Assembly (NCBI RefSeq): GCF_003044275.1 | Contig: NZ_PZPL01000001.1 | Location: 1,240,001 to 1,304,000 of the forward strand | Origin: Rathayibacter caricis DSM 15933 | Lineage (GTDB): Bacteria; Actinomycetota; Actinomycetes; Actinomycetales; Microbacteriaceae | Direction: 5' to 3' | DNA: 64,000 nt | In this document: piece by piece, positions 40,939-49,431 of the stretch | Numbering within the stretch: position 1 is the first letter of the stretch | Layout: each line of letters begins with the position of its first letter | Program-made: the position numbers and the translations under genes | Notes under the pieces: generated by a model | What the model was told of the DNA's origin: nothing | What the model saw: the letters and a program-made list of their open reading frames with translations, nothing else | Databases searched by the model: none

Positions 40939-41886
40939 GTGCTCTCTCCCGATGACCGCTGGATCTGGGACTTCTGGCACGTCCAGGACGACGACGGTCT
41001 GCACCACCTCTACTACCTGCAGGCCCCTCGCTCGCTGGGCGACCCGGAGCTCCGGCACCGCAACGCGACAGTCGGCCACGCCACCTCCCGCGACCTCGTG
41101 GACTGGCAGGAACTCGGCACCGTGCTGGAGCCGGGGCCGCCCGGCTCGCCCGACGCGACCGCGACGTGGACCGGATCCGTCGTCCGCGGCGACGACGGAC
41201 GGTGGCGCATGTTCTACACCGGCTCCACCTTCCTCACGCCCGACTCGCACGCCAACATCGAAGTCGTCGCCCTGGCGACGTCCGACGACCTGCACACCTG
41301 GGTCAAGGACGAGAGCGTCGTGCTGACCGCGGACGCGCGGTGGTACGAGAGGCTCGGCGACTCCTCCTGGCCCGAGGAGGCGTGGCGCGACCCGTGGGTC
41401 CACCGCGACGAGACCGGGTGGCGCATGCTCCTCACGGCGCGCTCCGCCACCGGAGCGGTCGACGACCGGGGCGTCGTCGGCTCGGCGACCTCGCCCGATC
41501 TGCGGGACTGGACGATCGGGCCCCCCCTCTCGGCGAGCGGGGCGGGCTTCGCCCACGTGGAGGTGCTGCAGAGCGTCGTCCTCGACGGCCGTCGCTTCCT
41601 CGTCTTCTCGGCGAACCGCGCCGTGCTCACGGCGGAGCGACGGGAGCGGGGCGGCGCGACCGGGACGTGGATCGCTCCGTGGGACGAAGAGATCGACCTG
41701 GCTCGGGCGGTGAACCTCACCGGTCCGGCGCTCTACAGCGGACGCGTGATCGAGACGACCGGAGGACCGGTGCTCCTCGCCTTCCGCCTCAGCGACGACG
41801 GCGAGGAGTTCGTCGGCGGGATCTGCGATCCCCTCCCGATCCGGGTGACCGGCGAGCGGGTCGAGCTCGCGCCCGGGGACCGCTGA
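40939..41886 (+). CDS. Five-bladed beta-propeller glycoside hydrolase (GH32/GH43-type)
   Basis: 315 residues from GTG at 40939 (GAAGGACG upstream), no signal peptide, so cytoplasmic. The opening WIWDFWHV, the ATWTGSVV blade with MFYTGST, the WRDPWV blade carrying the conserved Arg-Asp-Pro of GH32/68/43 enzymes, and HVEVLQS near residue 215 support the fold. The first Asp (WDFW) could be the catalytic base and the Glu of HVEV the acid. It probably trims the imported sugar (fructosyl, arabinosyl or xylosyl). The exact GH family is not certain. A TGATG junction couples it to the next gene. Confidence 0.72.
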   Translation: MLSPDDRWIWDFWHVQDDDGLHHLYYLQAPRSLGDPELRHRNATVGHATSRDLVDWQELGTVLEPGPPGSPDATATWTGSVVRGDDGRWRMFYTGSTFLTPDSHANIEVVALATSDDLHTWVKDESVVLTADARWYERLGDSSWPEEAWRDPWVHRDETGWRMLLTARSATGAVDDRGVVGSATSPDLRDWTIGPPLSASGAGFAHVEVLQSVVLDGRRFLVFSANRAVLTAERRERGGATGTWIAPWDEEIDLARAVNLTGPALYSGRVIETTGGPVLLAFRLSDDGEEFVGGICDPLPIRVTGERVELAPGDR

Positions 41887-42731
41887 TGCCCGCGACGCCC
41901 TCCGGGATCCACTGGGACAGCCGGGGGCCGCAGGAGGCTCCGCCGGTGCTGCTCATCGAGGGGTTCACCGGGCAGCTGATCGGCTGGCGCGACGGGTTCT
42001 GCGACCTGCTGGTCGAGCGCGGGCTGCGGGTCCTCCGCATGGACAACCGCGACATCGGCCTCTCCCGCCACGAGGCTCCCGGCACCGTCTACTCCGTCGC
42101 TGACATGGCGCGGGACGCGGCGGAGGTCCTCGTCGAGGCGGGGGCCGGTCGCGCGACCGTGGTCGGCCAGTCGATGGGCGGGTTGATCGCGCAGCACCTC
42201 GCGATGGACCGCCCGGATCTCGTCTCGGGCCTCGTCCTCTTCTACACGACTCCCACGACCGGCATCATCCCGGCGGACGCGCTGCAGGGCGACCTGGTCG
42301 AGCCGACCACCGAGGAGGAGGCGATCGAGGTGTTCCTCGCGGGCAACCGCGGGGTCGCATCGCCGGCGTGGGGGTACGACGAGGTGCGCCAGCGCGCCCT
42401 CGCCGCCGCGATGTGGCGGAGGGACCGGGACTTCTCCGGTCACGCCCGGCAGCGCGCCGCGATCCTGGCGATGCCCGACACCCGCCCGCGTCTCCGGGAG
42501 GTGACGGTGCCCGTCGCCCTCGTGCACGGACGGGCCGACGCTCTGATCCCGCCGGCCGGGTCGATGCTCCTGCTCGAGGAGCTGCCGCAGGCGGAGCTCC
42601 ACCTTCACCCCGGCATGGGGCACGAGATCGCGGAGGCGCTCTGGCCCGAGTTCGTCGCGGTCATCGCCCGCCTCACGCGAGCCGCCCGCACGCCGGCGGT
42701 CCCGCGGCCCGGCGTCTGCGACCACTGGTGA
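41886..42731 (+). CDS. Alpha/beta hydrolase
   Basis: 281 residues from ATG at 41886, overlapping the upstream TGA by one base. Pattern: VLLIEGFTGQLIGW oxyanion region, DNRDIGLS, nucleophile elbow VVGQSMGGLIA (Ser96), the acid in VHGRADALIP and the His in PGMGHEI. This resembles methyl-ester or aclacinomycin-methylesterase-like (RdmC-type) hydrolases. Within the operon it may remove ester groups from the imported compound. The C-terminal ~15 residues look disordered. Confidence 0.82.
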   Translation: MPATPSGIHWDSRGPQEAPPVLLIEGFTGQLIGWRDGFCDLLVERGLRVLRMDNRDIGLSRHEAPGTVYSVADMARDAAEVLVEAGAGRATVVGQSMGGLIAQHLAMDRPDLVSGLVLFYTTPTTGIIPADALQGDLVEPTTEEEAIEVFLAGNRGVASPAWGYDEVRQRALAAAMWRRDRDFSGHARQRAAILAMPDTRPRLREVTVPVALVHGRADALIPPAGSMLLLEELPQAELHLHPGMGHEIAEALWPEFVAVIARLTRAARTPAVPRPGVCDHW

Positions 42732-42845
42732 ATCTCTGCCGGACTGGATAACTTTGAAGACGGCGTCGGGACGGTCCGCCCCGACGCCCGGAGCGACGCT
42801 GTCGCCACTCCACCCCCCCACCACTTCTTCGAAGGAGAAGACATC

Positions 42846-43802
42846 ATGCCGCTCGACCCGTTCCTCGCCCCCCTCGTTGCGAGCCTGCCCCCTGCTCCCG
42901 CCGAGATCGACGACTTCCCCGCCTGGCGCGAGCAGGAGCTCGCCGGGGCCGAAGCGCTCGCGTCCCAGCTCCTCGAGCCGGCGCCCGAGGTCCTCAGTGC
43001 GCGCACCGTGACGCTCCCCGTCGCGGGCGGTGAGATCACTCTGAACGTCTTCCACCCGCTCACGGCCGGTCCCCACGGCGTGCACCTCTACTTCCACGGA
43101 GGCGGATGGATCGGCGGCACGATCCACTCCCGGATGGTCGACATCCTCTGCCGGGAGCGCGCCGTGGGCGCCGACTGCATCGTCGTCGCCGTCGACTACC
43201 GCAAGGCTCCCGAGCACCCGTTCCCCGCCGCCCTCGAGGACGGCTACGCGGCGCTCCTCTGGGTCGCCGAGAACATCGACGAGCTCGGCGGCCGGGCCGA
43301 CGGCATCACGGTCGGCGGAGGCTCGGCCGGCGCGAACCTCGCCGCCGGGCTCGCCCTGAAGGCGCGGGACGAGAACGGCCCGGCCATCGCCTTCCAGCTG
43401 CTCGAGGTGCCGTCCCTCGACTTCACCTTCAGCAGCCCGTCCATCCGCCGCTTCGCCACCGGCTACGGGCTCACGGAGAAGACGCTGCACCTCTGCCGCC
43501 GCCTCTACCTCACGGATCCGGCCGACGCGACGAACCCCTACGCCTCCCCGCTGCTGGCCGACGACCTCACGGGTCTCCCGCCGGCGTACATCATGTCGTC
43601 GGAGTACGACCTGATCGTGGACGACGGCGAGCGCTACGCCGAGCGGCTCCGCGCGGCGGGAGTGCCGGCCACGTTCTCGCTGCAGCTCGGGCACATCCAC
43701 GGGTCGAGCGCCTTCACCGCGGTGATGGAGTCGGCGCGCGACTGGCGTCAGGAGACCTTCGACGTGCTCCGGGTCGCGCACAGCACGCCCGTCGCCGGCT
43801 AG
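42846..43802 (+). CDS. HSL-type alpha/beta hydrolase (acetyl-esterase-like)
   Basis: 318 residues from ATG at 42846 with GAAGGAGAAGACATC before it. HSL oxyanion motif HGGGW (84-88), nucleophile GGGSAG (Ser160), acid in SSEYDLIVDDG, His in LGHIHGSS. No signal peptide. The family cleaves small acyl esters such as acetyl groups. It lies 114 bases after the previous hydrolase on the same strand, after which palindromic repeats begin, so it is probably the last member of the LacI-controlled operon or a closely linked unit. Confidence 0.82.
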   Translation: MPLDPFLAPLVASLPPAPAEIDDFPAWREQELAGAEALASQLLEPAPEVLSARTVTLPVAGGEITLNVFHPLTAGPHGVHLYFHGGGWIGGTIHSRMVDILCRERAVGADCIVVAVDYRKAPEHPFPAALEDGYAALLWVAENIDELGGRADGITVGGGSAGANLAAGLALKARDENGPAIAFQLLEVPSLDFTFSSPSIRRFATGYGLTEKTLHLCRRLYLTDPADATNPYASPLLADDLTGLPPAYIMSSEYDLIVDDGERYAERLRAAGVPATFSLQLGHIHGSSAFTAVMESARDWRQETFDVLRVAHSTPVAG

Positions 43803-43830
43803 CGGGGCCTCCGGCGAGTGTGTCCGTGCC

Positions 43831-44043
43831 GATCGAGGAGCCCGCTCCGCGGGCGTATCGAGGTCCGCCGGTGTCCGGTCCGCGGGTGGGGGTGGGTCTC
43901 GATACGCCCCTGCGGGGCTACTCGACCAGCGAGGAGTGGTCGGCGGTGTCCCTGCTGATCGAGTAGGCCGCGCAGCGGGCGTATCGAGATCCACCGGGCG
44001 GTGCGGGGTCTCGATACGGCCCTGCGGAGCTGCTCGACCAGCA
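43831..44043. repeat. Four palindromic repeats in alternating orientation
   Basis: Reverse copies at 43831-43866 (GATCGAGGAGCCCG to GCGTATCGAGGTCC) and 43952-43992. Forward copies at 43895-43931 (GGTCTCGATACGCC to TACTCGACCAGCG) and 44007-44043. They fill the convergent junction between the esterase gene at 42846 and the membrane hydrolase gene at 44070, and probably act as a bidirectional transcription boundary. Confidence 0.85.
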
Positions 44044-44069
44044 CGGGTCCGACGGCGTCGGGAGGCGGG

Positions 44070-45515
44070 TCAGCCGAGCACGGAGGCGAGGAACGCGAGC
44101 TTGTGCTCGTTGTAGCGGTCGGTCGACGGCGATTCCGCCGCCATGTACCCGTGACCGAGGACGGCGTCCTCGAGGGGAGGGAGCTCCGTCCGGTTCTCGA
44201 CACCCAGCTTCGTGAGGGTGTCGGCGAGCTCGGTCACCTGATCCGGGAACGTGCCGGTGTTGCCGTCGGCGAGGAAGCTCGGCGGGAAGCCCGCGGTCAC
44301 GTGCTCGATCACGTCGGCCTCGTCCAGCACCGCGCGGGACGTCCCGAAGTAGGTGCGGCCGGAGAGGTCGAACAGCCAGTCGTTCATCAGGTCGGGAGCT
44401 TCCGTCCGCCCGAGATCGGCCGGGACCAGACCGGCGCTGTCGAAGACGACGGCCTCGAGGCGCTCGGCGTCCAGCGTCTGCGCGATCCCGGTCTCGCGGG
44501 AGTAGTCCTGATCGGTCTGGATCGCGGCGTACTGGCCGACGATCTGGCCGCCGGCACTGCCTCCGGCCAGGATCACGCGGGACATGTCGAGCCCGTAGGA
44601 GGCGCCGTTCCGCTCGAGGAACTCCATCGCCTCGCCGAGCTGGATCACGGGGGTCGGGTAGGGCACCTCCGGGGCGAGCGCGTAGTCGAGGGTGACGACG
44701 TTGTAGCCGTTCTCGAGCATCGGCCCCGCGCCCAGGGCGAAGTAGGCCGCGCTCCCCGTCGGCGCGTTCGGGTCTCCGTCGTTCTTGCTGCCCGCGATCC
44801 ACCCGCCGCCGTGGACGACCACGTAGGTCGGACGGCTGACCGAGGGGTCGCCGTCCGCGATGTAGACGTCGAGGAAGCTGTTGGGGTAGGTCGAGCCGTA
44901 CTCGAGGTCGTTCGTGACGAGTGAACCGTTGAGCTCGAGGGTCTCGGTCGCCCTGCGCGGCTCGAAGGAGTTGCCGGATCCGCCGACGGACTGGAGCAGG
45001 GTCGCGACGGGTCGCGGATCGGCGGCGATGCTCACCAGGAGCACGGAGAGTGCCGTGGCGATCGCCGCGACGAGGACCCCGCCACCGCGGAGCACGCGAC
45101 CGGCGCGACCGCGCGCCGGCCGGCGGCTCCTCCACGCGCCCACCCAGGTCGCGACCGCAAGGACCGCCGATGCACCGAGGGCGACGATCCACACCGGGTG
45201 GAGGCCGGTGAGGAGGGAGGCGAGCTGCGCGACGAGCGTGAGCGCCGCCCATCCCGCCAGGAGGTGCCGGCCCGGGAGTCGGTCGTGCCGAAGGGCGACG
45301 ACCGCGATCGTCGCGGCGAGCAGCGCACTGACGACGCTGAAGGCGGGGGCGAACCGGACCACGAAGGATCCGAGCGCGGTGGACAGCAGCGTCGCGGCGC
45401 CCAGGAGGACCAGGGCTCCCGGAAGGCGGAGAGGGGGGGACGATCGTTCGGACCATTGGATTCCTTCATTCGGCAGCAAGTTTGCAAGCAACTGCAATTT
45501 AGCAGAGTCCGGCAT
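44070..45515 (-). CDS. Membrane-anchored alpha/beta hydrolase
   Basis: About 480 residues. Four to five membrane helices fill the first ~175 residues (PGALVLLGAATLLSTALGSF, then HLLAGWAALTLVAQLASLLTG, and others). A hydrolase domain follows with HGGGW (oxyanion), AGGSAGG (nucleophile) and a late LGHGYM His. The active site probably faces outward. The start is uncertain: ATGs at 45536 and 45515 lie in AT-rich, promoter-like DNA without ribosome sites. GAAGGA precedes an ATG at 45456 that is out of frame by one base across a run of seven C. It is divergent from a TetR gene. Confidence 0.7.
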   Translation of the reverse strand: MPDSAKLQLLANLLPNEGIQWSERSSPPLRLPGALVLLGAATLLSTALGSFVVRFAPAFSVVSALLAATIAVVALRHDRLPGRHLLAGWAALTLVAQLASLLTGLHPVWIVALGASAVLAVATWVGAWRSRRPARGRAGRVLRGGGVLVAAIATALSVLLVSIAADPRPVATLLQSVGGSGNSFEPRRATETLELNGSLVTNDLEYGSTYPNSFLDVYIADGDPSVSRPTYVVVHGGGWIAGSKNDGDPNAPTGSAAYFALGAGPMLENGYNVVTLDYALAPEVPYPTPVIQLGEAMEFLERNGASYGLDMSRVILAGGSAGGQIVGQYAAIQTDQDYSRETGIAQTLDAERLEAVVFDSAGLVPADLGRTEAPDLMNDWLFDLSGRTYFGTSRAVLDEADVIEHVTAGFPPSFLADGNTGTFPDQVTELADTLTKLGVENRTELPPLEDAVLGHGYMAAESPSTDRYNEHKLAFLASVLG

Positions 45516-45535
45516 GTTTGCTACGACGAGTAGCA
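45482..45535. promoter_or_regulatory. AT-rich divergent control region with two inverted repeats
   Basis: TTGCA-N6-TGCAA (45482-45497) and TGCTAC-N5-GTAGCA (45519-45535) lie between the membrane hydrolase and the TetR gene. The second repeat contains TAGCAT, a fair -10 seven bases before the TetR ATG, implying a leaderless transcript. Binding by the TetR product is inferred. Confidence 0.5.
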
Positions 45536-45542
45536 TCGGACC

Positions 45543-46133
45543 ATGACCGAACCGTCTCTCCGCGAGCGCAGTAAGGAGCGCCGCCGCCGCGCGGTGCAGG
45601 TGGCCGGCATGCGCCTGTTCGCCGAGCGCGGCTACGAGGCCACGACCGTCTCGGACATCGCGGCGGAGGCGGAGGTGTCGACACGATCGGTCTCGATGTA
45701 CTTCGACACCAAGCTCGACATCGCGCTCGCGTCCTCCGACGCCGCCGCCGCGCGGTTGACGGCGGCTCTCGCGGAAGCTCCGTCCGGAGCGCCGGTGACC
45801 GAGGTGTTCCTCGCCTGGCTCGAGCGCGAACCCGCGCTGGTCGGCGAGGAGGAGTGGCTCCTCCGTTCGCGGATGCTCGAGCGGAATCCCCAGCTGGGCT
45901 CGGGAGGAACGGACCAGGCGCGGACGATGCTGCGCGCGTCGGCCGACGCCGTCGCCGCCGATCTCGGGACGACTTCCGACGACGTCGCGGTCCAGGTGGT
46001 GCTGGGAGTGCTCGCGGGGGTGCTCTACCAGTTCGAGCGGCTCAGCGCCGTCGCCCGCGAGGACCGGCGGACTCTGGACGTGATGCGGGCGGCGGTCGAC
46101 GGCGCGTTCGCGGGTGTCCGGCGGCGGGGCTGA
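45543..46133 (+). CDS. TetR-family transcriptional regulator
   Basis: 196 residues. N-terminal HTH: RRAVQVAGMRLFAERGYEATTVSDIAAEAEVSTRSVSMYF. The C-terminal ligand domain is helical and ends around residue 190 with DVMRAAVDGAFAGV. There is no ribosome site before ATG 45543 and the -10-like TAGCAT is only 7 bases away, so translation is probably leaderless. It is divergent from the membrane hydrolase gene and probably represses it. It converges with the second TetR gene. Confidence 0.88.
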   Translation: MTEPSLRERSKERRRRAVQVAGMRLFAERGYEATTVSDIAAEAEVSTRSVSMYFDTKLDIALASSDAAAARLTAALAEAPSGAPVTEVFLAWLEREPALVGEEEWLLRSRMLERNPQLGSGGTDQARTMLRASADAVAADLGTTSDDVAVQVVLGVLAGVLYQFERLSAVAREDRRTLDVMRAAVDGAFAGVRRRG

Positions 46134-46149
46134 GCCCGCGCGCGCCGGC

Positions 46150-46773
46150 TCAGGGGCGGAGCAGGTCGAGGTAGGACCGCAGGTGCTCGCCGAGCGGGAG
46201 GTCGCGGCGGTAGAGCCACTGCAGTTGGAGCCCCCGCACCATCGCCGCGATCTGGTGCGCGGTGACCTCGGGGTCGAGGTCGGCGCGGAGCCGTCCGCGG
46301 GACTTCTCGACCGCGAGGCCGGCCGCGATGGCCGCGATGCCGTCCTCCATCCGCTGGTCGGCCCAGGCGTGCGCCGAGTGGTCGCTCCGGACGGCCTCCG
46401 CGAGGATCGTCACGTCGAGTCGGATCAGCTCCGGGATCTCCTTGTTCGCCTCGAGCAGATCCGGCAGGAGATCCAGGATCCCGCGCTCGGCGAGGCCCTG
46501 CTCGAGAGCCGGCCGCTCGCGCTGCGCCTGCTCCTCGAAGACGGCCTCGAGCAGCTCCTCCTTCGACGAGAAGTGGTAGGAGAGCGCGGCGTGGCTCACG
46601 CCCAGCGCCTCGGCGATCCTGCGGAGCGAGAGGCGCTGGAAACCCTGGGAGGCGAAGAGCTCGAGAGCCGTCGAGACGAACTCCTCGCGGCGCTGCTGGC
46701 CGTTCGCGTACGGGCCGCGCTTGCGGGTCGAGCCCGTCGCCGGTGCGCGCGCCTGGTCGCCGGGCTCCGTCAT
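46150..46773 (-). CDS. TetR-family transcriptional regulator
   Basis: 207 residues from ATG at 46773 (CAGGAGGCGCGG upstream). A basic N-terminal arm (KRGPYANGQQRREE) precedes the HTH (LELFASQGFQRLSLRRIAEALGVSHAALSYHFSSKEELL), followed by a ~140-residue helical ligand domain. It is divergent from a beta-lactamase-like serine hydrolase gene, and the spacer carries an inverted repeat placed exactly between that gene's -35 and -10. It is therefore the likely repressor of that hydrolase and perhaps of itself. Confidence 0.88.
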   Translation of the reverse strand: MTEPGDQARAPATGSTRKRGPYANGQQRREEFVSTALELFASQGFQRLSLRRIAEALGVSHAALSYHFSSKEELLEAVFEEQAQRERPALEQGLAERGILDLLPDLLEANKEIPELIRLDVTILAEAVRSDHSAHAWADQRMEDGIAAIAAGLAVEKSRGRLRADLDPEVTAHQIAAMVRGLQLQWLYRRDLPLGEHLRSYLDLLRP

Positions 46774-46843
46774 CCGCGCCTCCTGAGATCTCCAGCACCT
46801 TACCGTCGCGAGGGCGCCGTGCTCGGATCACCGGAGTGAACTC

Positions 46844-46873
46844 TTGCCGAAGTGGACTACTTCCACTTATGCT
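46844..46873 (+). promoter_or_regulatory. Serine-hydrolase promoter with TetR-type operator in the spacer
   Basis: TTGCCG (46844-46849) and TATGCT (46868-46873) are spaced by 18 bases. Between them AAGTGG (46850-46855) and CCACTT (46863-46868) form a 6+7+6 inverted repeat. A protein bound there would block RNA polymerase directly. The divergent TetR gene at 46773 is the obvious regulator. Confidence 0.6.
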
Positions 46874-46923
46874 CTCGACGGTCACTCCGCCTCGGGTGAC
46901 GCGGGACTTCGAAGGAGCAGGAC

Positions 46924-48054
46924 ATGACGACGGTGCACGGCCACGTGGAGCCCGGTTTCGAGCGGGTCGCCGACGCGTTCCTCCTCAACATCACCGACCG
47001 CGACGAGGTCGGTGCGGCCTGCTCGGTCGTGATCGACGGCACCTCCGTGGTGGACGTGTGGGCGGGCACAGGCCGGGACGGCGCTCCGTGGACGCGGGCC
47101 ACGCGCACGGCGGTGTTCTCGGTCAGCAAGGCCGTCACGGCGATCTGCCTCCTGATGGCCGCCGACCGCGGCCTCCTCGATCTCGATGCGCCGGTCGCCT
47201 CCTACTGGCCCGAGTTCGCCACCCACGGCAAGGGCGCGATCACGGTCCGGCACGCGCTCGCCCACCGCACCGGCGTCATCGGCTTCACGCAGCCGTGGAG
47301 CGCGGAGTCGCTCGCCGCGTGGGACCCGATCGTCGAGGACCTCGCGGGGCAGTCGCCGCTCTGGGAGCCGGACACCGCGTTCGCCTACCACCCCGTCTCG
47401 GTCGGCTTCCTCGCCGGCGAGGTCCTCCGCCGGGCGACGGGGCTCCGCCCCTCCGAGTGGCTCGCGCGGTACGTCACGGAGCCGCTCGGCCTGCTGATGA
47501 CCTACGGAGCGGACGCCGACCACCCGGAGCTCGCTCCGGTCGTCCTCCCCGCGCGGGGGACCCTCGAGATCCCCCTGTCCCTGCAGGACCACGAACAGCT
47601 CGTGCTGCGCTCGGTCCTCGCCGACGGCGCCTACGGCCCCGACCTCTTCTCGGCCGCCACCACCGCCCGCTTCCTCGGCCCCGAGAGCCCGGCGGCGAAC
47701 GTCGTCACCCGCGCGCGCGACCTCGCCCGGCTGTTCTCGGCCGTCGTGAGCACGGTCGACGGCGTCCGGCTCGTCGGCGACTCCGTGCTCGAGGAGGCGA
47801 CGCGGCCGCTCTCGTACGGGAAGCCGTTCCTCGGTCCCGACAAGGGCGACGTCTGGGGAACGGGCTTCATGCTCCACTCCGCCCGGCGCGGCATGGCCGG
47901 CCCCGGCAGCTTCGGACACGACGGCGCGGGCGGTCACCTCGCGTTCGCGCACCCGGGACTGGGCCTCGGATTCGGCTACCACACGTCCCGCGCGGGCGGC
48001 GACGACGACATCCGGGCCGAAGCGCTCTGCGCCGCCCTGCGCGAGTCGCTCTGA
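46924..48054 (+). CDS. Beta-lactamase-class-C-like serine hydrolase
   Basis: 376 residues from ATG at 46924 (GAAGGAGCAGGAC upstream). The penicillin-binding fold is shown by SVSK (Ser66-Lys69, with FSVSKAVTAICLLMAADRG), the second motif FAYHPVSVG (~Tyr159, in place of YxN) and a late FGHDGAGGHLAFAHP motif in place of KTG. No signal peptide, so probably a cytoplasmic esterase of the EstB/LovD kind and not an antibiotic-resistance enzyme. Expression is probably repressed by the adjacent TetR protein. Confidence 0.85.
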   Translation: MTTVHGHVEPGFERVADAFLLNITDRDEVGAACSVVIDGTSVVDVWAGTGRDGAPWTRATRTAVFSVSKAVTAICLLMAADRGLLDLDAPVASYWPEFATHGKGAITVRHALAHRTGVIGFTQPWSAESLAAWDPIVEDLAGQSPLWEPDTAFAYHPVSVGFLAGEVLRRATGLRPSEWLARYVTEPLGLLMTYGADADHPELAPVVLPARGTLEIPLSLQDHEQLVLRSVLADGAYGPDLFSAATTARFLGPESPAANVVTRARDLARLFSAVVSTVDGVRLVGDSVLEEATRPLSYGKPFLGPDKGDVWGTGFMLHSARRGMAGPGSFGHDGAGGHLAFAHPGLGLGFGYHTSRAGGDDDIRAEALCAALRESL

Positions 48055-48119
48055 GGCACCGGAGACCCTCCGCCGCGTCTGCAGCTCGGCGGTCCACCCC
48101 CGTCTGAGGGGCGTAGAAC

Positions 48120-48136
48120 CGGATCTCGTCGATCCG
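48120..48136. promoter_or_regulatory. Inverted repeat upstream of the phosphatase/BLUF pair
   Basis: CGGATC-TCGTC-GATCCG is a perfect 6+5+6 inverted repeat about 93 bases before the phosphatase start. It may be an operator or a small leader hairpin. No clear -35/-10 pair was found beside it. Confidence 0.3.
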
Positions 48137-48228
48137 ACACGGGTCGTCTGCCAGAGTTCGATCCAGCACTGCTTCCGCCGGAGAGCGCGGACGACTCGAC
48201 GGTGCAGTTCGAGGAGAGGTGCTGCCAG

Positions 48229-49431
48229 GTGACGCAGAATGCGCCGATCGATCGGTCGGTGGCGCGGGAGCGGATCCGGCTCGCGGCACTCGACGACCTG
48301 CACATCGTGGGCACCGGTCCGGAGGAGCGGTTCGACCGGGTCACGCGGATGGCCAAGGAGCTGTTCGGCGTGCCGATCGCCGAGATCAACTTCATCGACC
48401 AGCAGCACCAGTTCACCAAGTCGCCGCAGCGGCCGGGAGGGTCCCACTTCACTCCGCGGACCGACTCCTTCTGCGACGTCGTCGTGCAGCAGCCCGACAT
48501 CGTCGTCGTGCAGGACGCGCTCGAGGACCCGCGGTTCTCGGAGCGGGGCACGGTCACCGGTCCGCCGCACGTGCGCTTCTACGCCGGCCGCCCGCTCAGC
48601 GTGGCCGACGGCGCGCGGGTGGGCACCATCTGCCTGGTCGACACGGCGCCGCGCGACCTCAGCGGCGAGGACCAGGAGCTCCTCGACGAGCTCGGCCGGT
48701 GGGTGGAGCGCGAGCTCGTGGAGCAGCGCGCGGCCGACCACGCGGGCTGGACGCAGCGGCAGATGCTGCCCGCGCCGGTGCGCGTCGACGGCTACTCCTT
48801 CGCGGGATTCACGCGGCCCCACTCCGAGGTGGCCGGCGACTACTTCTCGGTCGACGTGCTCGAGGGGCGCGTCGACGCGACGCTCGCCGACGTCATGGGC
48901 AAGGGCGTGTCCGCGGCTCTCGTCGCCTCGGCCGTCCGCTCGGCGTTCCAGGCCCGACGCGGCTGGGAGCCCGGCGCGGCCGTGACCGCGGTCAACGAGC
49001 AACTGCTCGCCGACCTGTCCGCGACGGGCACGTTCGCGACCCTCGTCCACACCAGCCTCGACACGCGGACCGGCGAGCTGCACTACGCCGACGCGGGCCA
49101 CGGGCTGACCGTGATCGTCCGCGCCGACGGCACCGCCGAGCGGCTGACGTCGTTCGACTTCCCGATCGGGATCGGCGAGGACGTCGGATGGGAGGCGCGC
49201 GCGACGACGCTCCTCCCGGGCGACACGCTGCTCTCCTGCTCCGACGGGGCGCTGGACCTGTACGACGGCACCCTGGCGGCGCTCGACGAGCTGGCGGCCC
49301 TCGTCCGCTCGTGCGCCGACGACGGCGAGCTCTTCGCCGCGGTCCACGACCTCATCGAGTCGGTCCCGCCCGACGACGACGTCACTCTGCTGGTCCTCCG
49401 CCGGGACGAGGAAGAAGGAGGAGAGCGCTGA
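48229..49431 (+). CDS. GAF-PP2C (RsbU/SpoIIE-type) serine phosphatase
   Basis: 400 residues from GTG at 48229, chosen because GAGGAGAGG ends 9 bases before it; GTG at 48202 is the alternative. Residues ~20-165 are a GAF domain (RFDRVTRMAKELFGVPIAEINFID, SFCDVVVQQPDIVVVQDAL, RFYAGRPL). Residues ~185-395 are a PP2C/SpoIIE domain (AGDYFSVDVLEG with the metal-site Asp, ADVMGKGVSAAL, the YADAGHG motif, SCSDGALDLYDG, DDDVTLLVLRR). Such phosphatases activate anti-anti-sigma factors in partner-switch pathways. The stop overlaps the BLUF start, so the two are coupled. Confidence 0.88.
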   Translation: MTQNAPIDRSVARERIRLAALDDLHIVGTGPEERFDRVTRMAKELFGVPIAEINFIDQQHQFTKSPQRPGGSHFTPRTDSFCDVVVQQPDIVVVQDALEDPRFSERGTVTGPPHVRFYAGRPLSVADGARVGTICLVDTAPRDLSGEDQELLDELGRWVERELVEQRAADHAGWTQRQMLPAPVRVDGYSFAGFTRPHSEVAGDYFSVDVLEGRVDATLADVMGKGVSAALVASAVRSAFQARRGWEPGAAVTAVNEQLLADLSATGTFATLVHTSLDTRTGELHYADAGHGLTVIVRADGTAERLTSFDFPIGIGEDVGWEARATTLLPGDTLLSCSDGALDLYDGTLAALDELAALVRSCADDGELFAAVHDLIESVPPDDDVTLLVLRRDEEEGGER

